A stretch of DNA of 64,000 bases from UBA8752 sp002172485 (GCA_042089915.1 JBELJZ010000002.1:1-64000), one strand, 5' to 3'; shown: positions 9,519-18,929, numbered from the stretch's first letter. The notes: generated by a model not told the origin, from the letters alone. A program made the numbers and translations.

Positions 9519-9543
9519 CTTTTCATGCCGACCTTGTCCGGCG

Positions 9544-10989
9544 ATGGACGACATCCTGAATCTCATAGGCGGAGAGCACGTGCCCGCGCAGTCCGGCAAA
9601 TGGTTGGACAACGTAGAACCCGCCACGGGCGAAGTGTACGGCCGCATCCCACGTTCTGGTCAAGACGACGTGGAGGCCGCGGTCGCTGCCGCCCGGAACG
9701 CCTTTCCCGAATGGCGGAGCTGGGCCCCTGCTGACCGGCGCGCCGTCCTGTCCCGGCTCGCGGACAAGGTGGCTGCACATGCCGAAGCCCTCGCCGCCGC
9801 CGAATCCAAGGACAACGGCAAACCCATGTCCCTCGCGGCCGCAGTGGACATCCCCAGGGCCGAGCAGAACTTCCGCTTTTATGCTTCGGCAGCCGAGCAA
9901 TTTGCCAGCGAAAGCCACACCATGGGGGATGGCACCGTGAACTACACCCTTCGCAAGCCGCTGGGCGTCGTGGGGTGCATCAGCCCTTGGAATCTCCCCC
10001 TGTACCTCTTCACCTGGAAGATCGCTCCCGCCCTCGCCAGCGGGAACTGCGTGGTGGCCAAACCCAGCGAAGTGACGCCCATGACAGCGTTCATGTTGGG
10101 ACAGTGGGCCAAGGAAGCTGGATTGCCGGATGGCGTGCTCAACATCCTTCACGGTCTCGGGCCCGAAGTCGGACAAGCGATGGTCGACCACCACCACATC
10201 CGCGCCATTTCCTTCACAGGGGGGTCCGCCACAGGGGCGGCCATTTCCGCTGCGGCTGCACCCAAATTCAAAAAGCTCTCCCTCGAACTCGGCGGAAAGA
10301 ACGCGACGGTGGTCTTCGACGACGCCGACTTCAACGAGGCCCTCAACACGGCCGTCCGCGCAGCATTTGCCAACCAAGGGCAGATCTGCCTGTGCGGGTC
10401 CCGCATCCTCGTGCAGGACACGATATACGAGAAGTTCCGCGATGCCATGGTGGCCAAAGTATCCCGGATGCGCATCGGCGATCCGGCCGATCCCGCGACC
10501 AAAATGGGCGCCGTGGTCTCTCGGGCACATCGAGACAAAGTGCTCGCCGCCATTGCCACAGCGCGTGGCGAGGGCGGCACCATTCTGTGTGGCGGTGGCC
10601 GCCACCAGCCCGGTGAGCCCCGCATCAAAAACGGCTTTTTCGTCCAACCCACCCTCATCGAGGGCCTGGACCACACCTGCACCACCAACCGCGAAGAAAT
10701 CTTCGGCCCTGTGGCCACCATCCAGCCCTTCCACGATGAGCGCGAGGCTTTGGGGCTGGTCAACAGCACCAAATACGGGCTGTCCGCATCGGTGTGGACT
10801 TCGGACCTCAAGCGGGCCCACCGGGTCGCTGCCGGCATCGACACCGGCATGGTCTGGTTGAATTGCTGGCTCGTCCGGGACCTGCGCACCCCATTTGGTG
10901 GCACCCGCCAATCCGGCGTCGGCCGGGAAGGTGGCTACAACTCGATGCACTTCTTCACCGAGCCGCAGAACGTCACGGTCAAGCTCTGA
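9544..10989 (+). CDS. Aldehyde dehydrogenase, 2-aminomuconic/2-hydroxymuconic semialdehyde type
   Basis: 481 residues, a full-length NAD(P)+-dependent aldehyde dehydrogenase. Visible: the PWNLPLYLFTWKIAPAL cofactor-side motif, the FTGGSATG turn, catalytic base Glu248 in LELGGKN, nucleophile Cys282 in GQICLCG, and EIFGPV. The C-terminal NCWLVRDLRTPFGG and SGVGREGG motifs resemble ALDH8A1 and the bacterial 2-aminomuconate or 2-hydroxymuconate semialdehyde dehydrogenases, so the favoured substrate is 2-aminomuconate-6-semialdehyde of the kynurenine route (inference from motif similarity). A RidA-type aminomuconate deaminase and a TDO-family protein lie at 46619 and 47944, which supports this. 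It stands alone, after the tRNA-Gln terminator and before a hairpin at 11007. A generic aldehyde dehydrogenase remains possible. Confidence 0.85.
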   Translation: MDDILNLIGGEHVPAQSGKWLDNVEPATGEVYGRIPRSGQDDVEAAVAAARNAFPEWRSWAPADRRAVLSRLADKVAAHAEALAAAESKDNGKPMSLAAAVDIPRAEQNFRFYASAAEQFASESHTMGDGTVNYTLRKPLGVVGCISPWNLPLYLFTWKIAPALASGNCVVAKPSEVTPMTAFMLGQWAKEAGLPDGVLNILHGLGPEVGQAMVDHHHIRAISFTGGSATGAAISAAAAPKFKKLSLELGGKNATVVFDDADFNEALNTAVRAAFANQGQICLCGSRILVQDTIYEKFRDAMVAKVSRMRIGDPADPATKMGAVVSRAHRDKVLAAIATARGEGGTILCGGGRHQPGEPRIKNGFFVQPTLIEGLDHTCTTNREEIFGPVATIQPFHDEREALGLVNSTKYGLSASVWTSDLKRAHRVAAGIDTGMVWLNCWLVRDLRTPFGGTRQSGVGREGGYNSMHFFTEPQNVTVKL

Positions 10990-11006
10990 CCGCAATCCAC
11001 ACCCAC

Positions 11007-11030
11007 GGGTGGCGCAACCTTTCGCCACCC
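11007..11030. terminator. Hairpin after the aldehyde dehydrogenase gene
   Basis: Perfect 8-bp inverted repeat GGGTGGCG (11007-11014) / CGCCACCC (11023-11030) with an 8-nt loop, 18 bp past the stop codon. The U tract is weak (TTG), so termination is plausible but not certain. Confidence 0.5.
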
Positions 11031-11067
11031 TTGCCGGAAGCAACAGGGGACGGGCGACTTTTCCGTC

Positions 11068-12018
11068 ATGCTTCAGCGTCTCCTTCCCTTTGCCTTTCTG
11101 CTTCCACTGCTCTGGCTCGGCGGCTGCGTTCCGATGAGCCAATTCGCCGAGGTTCGCGATGACCGAGACACCTTGGACCGGGACCTCTCCGTCTTAACCG
11201 AACAGGCCGAGGCCCTGCGCCTTGCGGTCGCTGAGAAAGACGGTCAAGCCCGGGAGGATGCCCGCCGGATTCAGACCCTAGAAGCCGATACCAACCGGCT
11301 CGGTCAGGCCTTGCGCAGCCAACAAATCCGCAATGGAGAGCTCGAAGACCTCAATGCCATGCTCACCGACGAGCTTGACCGGAAACGCTCCGCGTCGGGT
11401 GCAGAGCAGGCGGCCTTGCTCGCCGAACTCCAGCGCATCCGCACGGATCTGCAGTTTCAGGAAGACAGCCTGCTGGCCCTCGAACGCGATTTGCGCGCCC
11501 GGGAAGCCCGGGTAGCTGAATTGACCCGGCTGCTCGACGCCCAGAAAAAGGCGGGCGAAGCATTGCGGGCCAAGCTCAGCAACGCCTTGTTCGCCTTCCG
11601 CAACCGCGGACTTGAAGTCGAGGAGCGCGAAGGCAAGGTCTACGTGCGCTTGTCCTCCAAGTTGCTCTTCGCCTCCGGCAGCACCGCAATCGACCCCGAA
11701 GGCAAGCAAGCGCTCGTAGAATTGGCGCAGGCGATTGAGGGAGAGAGCGGCTTCGAAGTGGTGGTCGAGGGCCACACGGACGACGTATCGTTCAACCGAC
11801 CCAATCCCCCACGGAACAACTGGGAATTGAGCGCCTTGCGGGCCACCGCCGTGATCGAAGTGATGACCGGAAACAGCAGCCTCACCCCCGGATTACTGAC
11901 TGCAGCCGGACGCAGCGAGTACCATCCGCGCGATCCGGAAGACCGGTCGCGGAACCGCCGCATCGAAGTCGTACTGAGCCCGAAACTGGATGGACTCTAC
12001 GACCTCCTCGAAGAGTGA
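11068..12018 (+). CDS. OmpA-like lipoprotein with coiled coil
   Basis: 316 residues. A lipoprotein signal with lipobox LGGC (Cys at about residue 20) indicates lipid anchoring in the envelope. Residues ~25-180 are a long charged heptad-like coiled coil (RDDRDTLDRDLSVLTEQAEAL and following). The C-terminal ~120 residues form an OmpA/MotB-like peptidoglycan-binding domain: LLFASGSTAIDPEGKQAL, VVEGHTDD, NWELSALRA and RSRNRRIEVVLSP. The usual role is linking the outer membrane to peptidoglycan. Its TGA abuts the TGA of the opposing lipoprotein gene, giving TGATCA at 12016-12021. No specific partner can be named. Confidence 0.9.
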   Translation: MLQRLLPFAFLLPLLWLGGCVPMSQFAEVRDDRDTLDRDLSVLTEQAEALRLAVAEKDGQAREDARRIQTLEADTNRLGQALRSQQIRNGELEDLNAMLTDELDRKRSASGAEQAALLAELQRIRTDLQFQEDSLLALERDLRAREARVAELTRLLDAQKKAGEALRAKLSNALFAFRNRGLEVEEREGKVYVRLSSKLLFASGSTAIDPEGKQALVELAQAIEGESGFEVVVEGHTDDVSFNRPNPPRNNWELSALRATAVIEVMTGNSSLTPGLLTAAGRSEYHPRDPEDRSRNRRIEVVLSPKLDGLYDLLEE

Positions 12019-12981
12019 TCAGTTGATCGGGAGCAGGAAGGAGCCCTGGGCAATGCTGATGCCGCCCGTTCCATCGCTTCCAATGAGGCTTCCTCCGAAA
12101 GTGCCCACGGCAATGCCGCCGGCCTCGGGGAGGATGTAGATGATCTCCACGGTGAAGTTGGCGCCGGGCTGCGCAGAGGTGTACATCTGACCGCCCGGGG
12201 CGTTGTAAGTGCACACGCCGGCTGGCGCGCTGCTCTCGTTCAGCGCAATCTGCGCCCCTGCAATCCAACCCACGCTCGGCTCAGGAAGCGTCATGCCGAT
12301 GCCGTCCGTGGTGATGGACACCCCACCGAGGTTGAGCGTGGTACCATCGAGCGAGCACGTCGTCTCGAAGTCGGCCACCAACTCGGTGCCGTTGGCTTTC
12401 CAATCCATGATGCCATCGCAAGGCGGGCAAATGGTGCCGCCGCAGTCGATGTACAGCTCGTCTCCGTCCAGGAGGCCGTTGGTGCAGTCCCCGTCCGTCG
12501 GACAGGCCGGGCAATCCGGACCACCGCAGTCGACTCCGAGCTCCTCGCCATTCAGCAGGCCGTCCTCGCAAGACGGGCAGGCCTCACAGTCTGGACCGCC
12601 GCAGTCGACATCGATCTCGTTGCCGTTCAGCAGGCCATCTCCACAGAGCTCTCCGCAATCGATGCCAGTATCGCCACCGCAGTCGATGCCGGTCTCACCC
12701 GGGTCGAGCTGGCCGTTGAAGTTGACATCACACGGCGCGCATTCGCCGCCGCAATCCACCCACTGCTCGCCGAGCACTTGGTCCCAGACACCGTTTTCGC
12801 ACGGGTCACAGGGTTGGCAGATGGAACCGCCGCAATCCACCAGTTCCTCACCGTTGTTGAGGATGCCGTCGAAACAGTTTGGGCCAATCAAGTTGTCGTC
12901 ATTGAGGCAAGAGCTGCCGAAGGCAATGGCGAAGAAGGCAAGTGCCACGAGGGCAAAGGAGGGAAGGCGGAACGAGGTCAT
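12019..12981 (-). CDS. Cys-rich DCGG-repeat lipoprotein
   Basis: Start chosen at 12981, where MTSFRLPSFALVALAFFAIA begins a lipoprotein signal with lipobox GSSC; the ORF extends upstream but only with non-signal sequence. 320 residues. Residues ~30-185 carry six repeats of the form (N)G.xx.GE..VDCGGxxCxxC, like the Cys-rich repeats of MopE-type and other bacterial surface proteins; one unit is scrambled (TGIDCGGDTGIDCGELC). The C-terminal ~130 residues are a beta-rich domain without recognised family (FETTCSLDGTTLNLGGVSI ... GGISIAQGSFLLPIN). Likely an outer-membrane or surface lipoprotein, possibly binding metal or stabilised by disulfides. Transcribed alone and convergent with the OmpA-like gene. 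Confidence 0.8.
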   Translation of the reverse strand: MTSFRLPSFALVALAFFAIAFGSSCLNDDNLIGPNCFDGILNNGEELVDCGGSICQPCDPCENGVWDQVLGEQWVDCGGECAPCDVNFNGQLDPGETGIDCGGDTGIDCGELCGDGLLNGNEIDVDCGGPDCEACPSCEDGLLNGEELGVDCGGPDCPACPTDGDCTNGLLDGDELYIDCGGTICPPCDGIMDWKANGTELVADFETTCSLDGTTLNLGGVSITTDGIGMTLPEPSVGWIAGAQIALNESSAPAGVCTYNAPGGQMYTSAQPGANFTVEIIYILPEAGGIAVGTFGGSLIGSDGTGGISIAQGSFLLPIN

Positions 12982-13084
12982 CGTTGTATCTTTCAAGTCG
13001 CGCAATTTAAGGGAGTCCGGTCCGAATGCGAGCGGTCTTCCGTGAAGTTCCGCGCCTGCCCGGAGGCCCCGCGTCCCACTGTTC

Positions 13085-14809
13085 ATGACCCGTCAACCAC
13101 ACGTTCCTCCAGCCGATTGGTCTCCCCGCGCAGCTGGCAGGGAGCACTTGGGCAACGTGGACGCCGATGAATTGGTTGCGCGACTCCTGGAGCTTCGCGG
13201 TGTCCACGGGGACAATTCCGATGCTTTTTTCGCTCCTGAACTGGACCACCTCCATGACCCGGACGACATGCTCGGCATGGAGCAAGCCGTCGACCGCCTG
13301 GTCGAAGCCCAACGGGATGGACAGCGCATCATGGCCTATGGAGACTACGATGTCGACGGGGCCACATCGGTCTCCCTCATCCAGGAGTTCCTGAGCAACA
13401 ATGGGTTCGACGTTCTACCCTACATCCCCGACCGCTATAGCGAAGGCTATGGCCTGTCCGAGGAAGGTGTGAAGACGGCTGCGGAATCCGGGTGCAGCAT
13501 CATCATCACGTTGGACTGCGGCATACGGGCTGTCGATCGTGTGGCCGAAGCCAAGGCGCTCGGCATGGACGTGATCATCTGTGACCACCATTTGCCGGGC
13601 TCCTCCATGCCCGACGCCCACACCATTCTCAACCCCAAGCAACCGGGATGCGAATACCCATTCAAAGAACTGAGCGGATGCGGCGTGGCGTTCAAATTGA
13701 CCCAGGCCCTGACGGAGCGCTTCGGGCTCTCACCCATGAGCGCCTACGACGGATTGGACCTGGTCGCCTTGAGCATCGCCTCCGACCTGGTCGTGGTGAC
13801 CGGAGAAAACCGCGTGCTGCTTCACCACGGGCTCCGGACCATTGCGCGCAATGCCCGCCCCGGCATCCGCGCCTTGCTCCAGGTGGTGAAGTGCACCCCC
13901 GATTACTTGACCGTTCGCGACATCATTTCCCGGATCAGTCCGAGAATCAATGCCGCTGGCAGGATGTCGCGCGCTACGGAAGCGGTGGAGCTGCTCACCG
14001 CCCGCAACGAAACGCGTGCCAACGAGCTCGCCCTCAACCTCGACCGGCTCAACCAGATTCGCCGCTCCTACGATGCAGAGGTCACGGAAGCCGCGATCCA
14101 ACAGCTCGCCGAGCGGCCGGATTACGAGCACATCAACATCGTCTGGGGCCAGAATTGGCACCGCGGGGTCATTGGCATTGTCGCTACCCGTCTCGTCGAG
14201 CACCGCTATCGGCCCAGCATCGTGATCAGCGATGACGACGGCGTCCTCGTCGGCAGTGCACGCTCCACACCCGGCCTCGACATCCACGCCCTCATCCGCG
14301 AGTGCAAGGAACACCTCATCCAATATGGTGGCCACGCCATGGCGGCGGGCATCACGGTCAAGCCCGGTGAAGCCGAAGCCTTTGCCAAGGCACTGGACGC
14401 TGTCGTGGGACGTGAACTTCAAGCGGTCAGCAAACGTGAGCCGCGCCATTTTGACCTCGAAATCGACCTGTCCTTGTGCTCTAAGGACCTGCTGACCCGA
14501 CTGCGCAAATTCGAACCATTTGGTCCGGGGGCGCCTGCGCCGGTGTTCCTCGCCCGCGATGTGAAGCTTGCCCAAGCCCCCCGCACCGTGGGCAAGGGAG
14601 ATCGCCACATCCGCATCGCCATGAGCATGGGGAACGGACAGCGCCCGCTGGATGCCGTCGGGTTCGGATTGGGCCACAGGCTCCCGGCCTTGTTGACTGC
14701 CGAACGGCTGGACGTGGTCTTCCGCGTCGAAACCGAATGCTATCGGGGCGTGCTTCAACCCCGGATCACCCTACTTGATTTCTGGTCCCACCGTCGGGAC
14801 GGCCTCTGA
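13085..14809 (+). CDS. recJ: Single-stranded-DNA-specific exonuclease RecJ
   Basis: 574 residues, the normal length of the family. DHH-superfamily motifs are visible: DYDVDG at residues 87-92 (metal site) and DHH at 167-169 in ICDHHLPG. The DHHA1 part has SARSTPGLDIHALI and the GGHAMAAG motif, and the C-terminus contains the OB-like region (FEPFGPGAPAPVF). RecJ degrades ssDNA 5'-3' in recombination and mismatch repair. The gene ends with TGA abutting the stop of dnaG on the other strand (TGATCA, 14807-14812). Confidence 0.95.
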   Translation: MTRQPHVPPADWSPRAAGREHLGNVDADELVARLLELRGVHGDNSDAFFAPELDHLHDPDDMLGMEQAVDRLVEAQRDGQRIMAYGDYDVDGATSVSLIQEFLSNNGFDVLPYIPDRYSEGYGLSEEGVKTAAESGCSIIITLDCGIRAVDRVAEAKALGMDVIICDHHLPGSSMPDAHTILNPKQPGCEYPFKELSGCGVAFKLTQALTERFGLSPMSAYDGLDLVALSIASDLVVVTGENRVLLHHGLRTIARNARPGIRALLQVVKCTPDYLTVRDIISRISPRINAAGRMSRATEAVELLTARNETRANELALNLDRLNQIRRSYDAEVTEAAIQQLAERPDYEHINIVWGQNWHRGVIGIVATRLVEHRYRPSIVISDDDGVLVGSARSTPGLDIHALIRECKEHLIQYGGHAMAAGITVKPGEAEAFAKALDAVVGRELQAVSKREPRHFDLEIDLSLCSKDLLTRLRKFEPFGPGAPAPVFLARDVKLAQAPRTVGKGDRHIRIAMSMGNGQRPLDAVGFGLGHRLPALLTAERLDVVFRVETECYRGVLQPRITLLDFWSHRRDGL

Positions 14810-16849
14810 TCAGCCGGGCTTTCGCACGTCCTCGTCCCGCATGTCGTGCAGGATGGTGCTCTCGAAGTGCCGGGCAAGCAGGCTGACCCGCTTGGACACC
14901 GCCATCTTTTTGCGCAACAGGGCGATTTCCTCGGACTCGGGGTCTTCCGATGTCGACGGGTTCGCCGCCATTTCCTCCAAGCGCTTCCGGATCCGGTAGC
15001 CTTCGCCGCGGGCCTCATCGAGCATGAGGCGGTGCAAGGCCCCTTGCAATGCCGCCTTCAGTTGGTCCTCCTCGGTTTCCGGCTGGATGCCGTGCCGGTC
15101 GAGCCAATTGTTGCTCAAGGTGAATTCGGACACCAACAAGTCCGCAGTCAATTCCATGACATCCGGATCATTCAAGCCCAGATCTTCCGCCAGCGGAATG
15201 CGCCCGTCCACCATCTCCTCGCGGACATGCTGCACCACGCGGTCCACCACCGGATTGCGGATGGCCAAGCCCAGTGAATCCAACTCGTGCATCATGAATT
15301 CCGCCAATGCGACTTCAATCGTCGCGGGCTCTCCGTCCTCCGTGGGCTCCGGTGCCTCCACGCCTTCGGGCAACTCCAAGGTCACCTTGTGCCGGCCGTA
15401 TTGGAGCAGCAGCCGCAGCAAATCCTTCTCCCTGACCTCGCGGCCCACCTTGCCCGACAGCCGCGGCGCGCCAATGGGCGAATCGACTTGCGGCTTCAAG
15501 GAGGGCAGGGGCGCCTTGGCTTCCTTTTCCAGTTTCTGGATGGCTTGCCGTCCAAGCTCCCCCAACAGGTCGTCCACCTGCATGCCTAGCTGGGTCGCAC
15601 TTTCTTGGACGTAGATGGTGCGCTTGAGTTCGTCAGGAACCTGTGCGATGCTCTGCACGACACTGCGCACCATGTCCGCCCGCTTCACGGGGTCGTCTGC
15701 GGCCTCCTCCTGCAGCAGGTCGATTTTGAACCGGATAAAATCCAAGCTGTTCTTGGCCAGCCATTCCATCAGGGCCTCCTTGCCGAGGCGCTTGGCAAAC
15801 GTGTCCGGATCCTCGCCGTCGGGCAGCACGGCCACCTTGACGTCGAGGCCTTCGCCTAGAACGATATCCACACCGCGAATCGCCGCCCGAAGTCCGGCGG
15901 GGTCGCCGTCGAACAGCATCGTCATCTGCTTGCTGAACCGCCGCAGCAGGCGCACCTGCTCCACCGTCAAAGCCGTGCCGGAGCTGGCCACCACATTCCG
16001 GACGCCCGCCTGGTGCATGGCCATGACATCCGTGTAGCCCTCCACCAGGATGGAGCGGTCCTCCCGCACAATCTCGTTTCGGGCCTGGTGAATCCCGTAA
16101 AGCGCCCGCGACTTGTCGTACAGCGGACTCTCGGGGCTGTTGATGTACTTGGGGGCCTTCTTGTCCGTCTTCAGCGTGCGCCCGCCAAAGCCGATGACCC
16201 GGCCCGTCACATCACGGATCGGAAAAATGACCCGGCCGCGGTAGAAGTCGTACAGGGTGCCGTCGTCGCGGCGCTTGGCCAGTCCGCTGGTCTCCAGCCA
16301 CTTGTCCTGATATCCCGCCTTCTTGGCGGCCTCGACCAAGGCGCCGGGTTGGCCCCATGCAGTATCCGGGCAGTATCCAATGACAAAGTCGCCGATGATG
16401 GCATCTCCAAAACCCCGTTTGCGGAGGTAACCCAGGCCGACGCTCTTGCCTTCCCCGGTCTCCATCAACTGCTCACTGAACCACTTCTGGGCCCATGTCG
16501 CCAGGTTGGCGAGACTCTCTCGTTCCGTCTTCTCTTCTTGCTCCTCCTGCGTCAGCTGCCGCTCCTGGATCTCAATGCCGTATTTGTTGGCCAGCCAGCG
16601 CAGCGCCTCCGGGTAAGAGAGCTTTTCGTGCTCCATCAAAAAGGTCACGGCACTGCCGCCCTTGTTGGAGCTGAAGCATTTGAAAATGCCCTTCCCCGGC
16701 ACCACGTAGAAGGACGGGGTCTTCTCGTTGGTGAAAGGGCTCAATCCACGCAAGCTCGTCCCGCTCTTCTTGAGCTGGACGAAATCCGAGACCACGTCTT
16801 CAATGACGGTGGCCTGCAGGATGGCGTCGACGGTGTCCTTTGGAATCAT
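14810..16849 (-). CDS. dnaG: DNA primase DnaG
   Basis: 679 residues. The N-terminal CHC2-type domain (KTPSF at 43-47) is followed by the catalytic core with a TOPRIM segment (SILVEGYTDVMAMHQAG, then LLFDGDPAG) and a C-terminal helicase-interaction region. Synthesises RNA primers at the replication fork. In the zinc-ribbon position the usual CxxH...CxxC ligands read Ser37, Thr40, Cys58 and Ser61, so three of four ligands are gone; to my knowledge this is usual in Bacteroidota. A TACCTTGC box lies 19 nt upstream. Confidence 0.95.
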   Translation of the reverse strand: MIPKDTVDAILQATVIEDVVSDFVQLKKSGTSLRGLSPFTNEKTPSFYVVPGKGIFKCFSSNKGGSAVTFLMEHEKLSYPEALRWLANKYGIEIQERQLTQEEQEEKTERESLANLATWAQKWFSEQLMETGEGKSVGLGYLRKRGFGDAIIGDFVIGYCPDTAWGQPGALVEAAKKAGYQDKWLETSGLAKRRDDGTLYDFYRGRVIFPIRDVTGRVIGFGGRTLKTDKKAPKYINSPESPLYDKSRALYGIHQARNEIVREDRSILVEGYTDVMAMHQAGVRNVVASSGTALTVEQVRLLRRFSKQMTMLFDGDPAGLRAAIRGVDIVLGEGLDVKVAVLPDGEDPDTFAKRLGKEALMEWLAKNSLDFIRFKIDLLQEEAADDPVKRADMVRSVVQSIAQVPDELKRTIYVQESATQLGMQVDDLLGELGRQAIQKLEKEAKAPLPSLKPQVDSPIGAPRLSGKVGREVREKDLLRLLLQYGRHKVTLELPEGVEAPEPTEDGEPATIEVALAEFMMHELDSLGLAIRNPVVDRVVQHVREEMVDGRIPLAEDLGLNDPDVMELTADLLVSEFTLSNNWLDRHGIQPETEEDQLKAALQGALHRLMLDEARGEGYRIRKRLEEMAANPSTSEDPESEEIALLRKKMAVSKRVSLLARHFESTILHDMRDEDVRKPG

Positions 16850-16868
16850 GCGGGCGGAAAACGGAAAA

Positions 16869-16876
16869 GCAAGGTA
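16869..16876 (-). promoter_or_regulatory. -7-like box TACCTTGC for dnaG
   Basis: Minus-strand octamer 19 nt upstream of the dnaG ATG, in the 59-bp gap after the response-regulator gene. A CACCTTGC box sits at the same 19-nt distance before rnr (43688-43695). Confidence 0.4.
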
Positions 16877-16908
16877 GCGTCTCCATTCCAGTCCTCACCC
16901 CGCCATGT

Positions 16909-17604
16909 TCAGTCGGCGATGAGTTTGAACCCTTTGCCGTGCACGTTCAGGATTTCCACCCGCTCGTCCTCCTTCAGATGCTTGCGCAACTTGGCGATGT
17001 AGACGTCCATGCTGCGGCCATTGAAGTAATTCGCATCGCCCCAGATGGCGTTGAGCGCGTACTCCCGCTCCAGCAAGGCGTTCTTGGCCTTGGTCAGCAG
17101 GAACAGGAGTTCGTTTTCCTTGGTGGTCAAACGCTGGGCCGCGTCTCCCAGCTTGAGTTCTTGCCGGTTGTAGTCGTAGGCATACTTGCCAATCGTCATT
17201 TCGCCGACTTCCTCCTCCGTGTCGGGGAGGGCGGCGGACCGACGTAGGATGGCCTCGATGCGGGCCTCGAGTTCGTCCATGGAGAACGGCTTCGTCATGT
17301 AGTCGTCCGCTCCGGCTTTGAAGCCCTGCAGCGTGTCCTCGCGCTGGCTCTTCGCCGTCAGGAACAGGATGGGCACGTGGCGGTTCAGGCCTCGAATTTC
17401 TTCGGCCACCTGGAAGCCGTCCTTGACCGGCATCATCACGTCGAGGATCACGAAATCAAAAGATCCCACGCGGAACTGGCGCATGCCTTCCGCCCCGTCT
17501 TGGGCCCAGGTGGCGTTGTACCCTTTCCGGATCAAAAAGTCCGACAACAATTTGCCGAGGTTGGGGTCGTCTTCACAGAGGAGAATGTCGAGCTGTTGTT
17601 TCAT
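16909..17604 (-). CDS. OmpR-family response regulator (RprY-like)
   Basis: 231 residues: receiver domain with acidic pocket EDD (11-13) and phosphoacceptor Asp55 in VILDVMMP, Lys in TKPFSMDEL, then a winged-helix OmpR/PhoB DNA-binding domain (LTTKENELLFLL, RSMDVYIAKLRKHL, NVHGKGFKL). The start overlaps the histidine kinase stop by ATGA (17601-17604), so the two form an operon. The pair resembles RprXY of Bacteroidota; its target genes cannot be read from sequence. Confidence 0.93.
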   Translation of the reverse strand: MKQQLDILLCEDDPNLGKLLSDFLIRKGYNATWAQDGAEGMRQFRVGSFDFVILDVMMPVKDGFQVAEEIRGLNRHVPILFLTAKSQREDTLQGFKAGADDYMTKPFSMDELEARIEAILRRSAALPDTEEEVGEMTIGKYAYDYNRQELKLGDAAQRLTTKENELLFLLTKAKNALLEREYALNAIWGDANYFNGRSMDVYIAKLRKHLKEDERVEILNVHGKGFKLIAD

Positions 17605-18917
17605 GATGGCGTCGTTTGGGGGAAAACCAAGGTGAACGTGCTGCCCTCGCCGGCCTCACTCACAACGTCGATTTGCGCGCCATGTTGCTGCATCACTGCA
17701 TGGACATAGCTCAAACCAAGGCCGAAGCCCTTCACGTCGTGGACATTTCCGGTGGGCACTCGATACAGCTTATCAAAAACCTTGCCCAAATGCTCTTTGG
17801 CGATGCCGATGCCATTGTCGGTGAAGGCCACATGCAGGCGGCCCGCGTCATTCCAAGATCGCACGGTCAGCCTCGGTCGGCCCCCTCCGTACTTGATCGC
17901 ATTGTCCACGAGGTTGAATACGACGTTCATCAAATGGGTGCGGTCCCCATCGATCAGCGGATTGGTGGCTTTCAGCTGGCTCGCGGCAGATCCGCCCTGC
18001 TTTCGGATGTGGATGGCGTGGTTCCGTAGCACCTCTTCGACGAGGTCGTGGAAGTTGATGCGCTGGCGGTACAATTCCAGCTCACCTTGATCCAACATGG
18101 CAGCGCGCAGGACGTTTTCGACGAGCTGACCCAGGCGCTTGTTTTCGGAGCGGATGAGCTGCACGTAGTAGCGCACATTGTCAGGGTCACCTGACATCGC
18201 AGGGTCGAGCAAGGCCTCCCCTGCCAGTCCAATGGTGGAAATCGGCGTCTTCAGCTCGTGCGTCATGTTGTTGATGAGGTCGCCCTTGAGCCGGTTCAAC
18301 CGTTCGGCCTTGCGCAGCCCCGCCGCAGCATATGCGGTGAAGAACACCAGGACGACCATGAGGATGAGGTTGGCGGTCAGCTGAAGCCACATGTCGCCCG
18401 CCAGTACAAGTGCTTTCCTCGGGAAGATCACCGTGTAGAGCTGCACACCTTCGAGTGTCTCGTTCTCGCCGACTGGAATCCGATAGCCCGCCTCTGCGAA
18501 TTGGTCCAGCCAATCGACGTCGTCATCCTGCAGAAAAAGGGGACGGCCATACCGGTCGAGCAGGGCGGAACGGAATTCGAAGTCCACGTCGCGGTTCCGC
18601 AATACGGCCGACAACAAGCTGTCGACCACTGCCATGCTGTACTCCCGCTGGATGGCCGCATCCGCTCGACGCGCTGCCAAGCTGTCCGCTGCAGGGCCTG
18701 TGGCCGGCGCCAACCCTCCAGTTGGAATCGGCGGGAACACCGCCCCCGACAAATCGAGGATGGATTGTACCTCAACGAGTGCCGTTCGCGCCTGCTCATC
18801 AAACAAGGTGGTGCGCGCATCCACCAGGGCCCGAATCCAGCTGAACTGCAGAGCAAGCAGTCCCATCAGGAGGCTGCCCATCCCAAGGACGAGGACGATG
18901 GTTCGACGCTGGCGCAT
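17601..18917 (-). CDS. Sensor histidine kinase (RprX-like)
   Basis: 438 residues. An N-terminal membrane helix (VLVLGMGSLLMGLLALQFSW), a periplasmic sensor region of ~130 residues, a second membrane helix (LTANLILMVVLVFFTAYAAAG), then HisKA with His220 in NMTHELKTPIS, the N box (NVVFNLVDNAIKYG), and ATP-lid motifs DNGIGI and GFGLGLSYV. Phosphorylates the co-transcribed OmpR-type regulator. The sensor region has no recognised domain, so the signal is unknown. Divergent from prs. Confidence 0.93.
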   Translation of the reverse strand: MRQRRTIVLVLGMGSLLMGLLALQFSWIRALVDARTTLFDEQARTALVEVQSILDLSGAVFPPIPTGGLAPATGPAADSLAARRADAAIQREYSMAVVDSLLSAVLRNRDVDFEFRSALLDRYGRPLFLQDDDVDWLDQFAEAGYRIPVGENETLEGVQLYTVIFPRKALVLAGDMWLQLTANLILMVVLVFFTAYAAAGLRKAERLNRLKGDLINNMTHELKTPISTIGLAGEALLDPAMSGDPDNVRYYVQLIRSENKRLGQLVENVLRAAMLDQGELELYRQRINFHDLVEEVLRNHAIHIRKQGGSAASQLKATNPLIDGDRTHLMNVVFNLVDNAIKYGGGRPRLTVRSWNDAGRLHVAFTDNGIGIAKEHLGKVFDKLYRVPTGNVHDVKGFGLGLSYVHAVMQQHGAQIDVVSEAGEGSTFTLVFPQTTPS

Positions 18918-18921
18918 GATG

Positions 18922-18929
18922 TAAAATTA
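18922..18929 (-). promoter_or_regulatory. -7-like box TAATTTTA for the histidine kinase operon
   Basis: Minus-strand octamer ending 4 nt before the ATG at 18917. Together with 18960-18967 it forms an outward-facing pair in a 67-bp divergent intergenic region. Confidence 0.45.
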
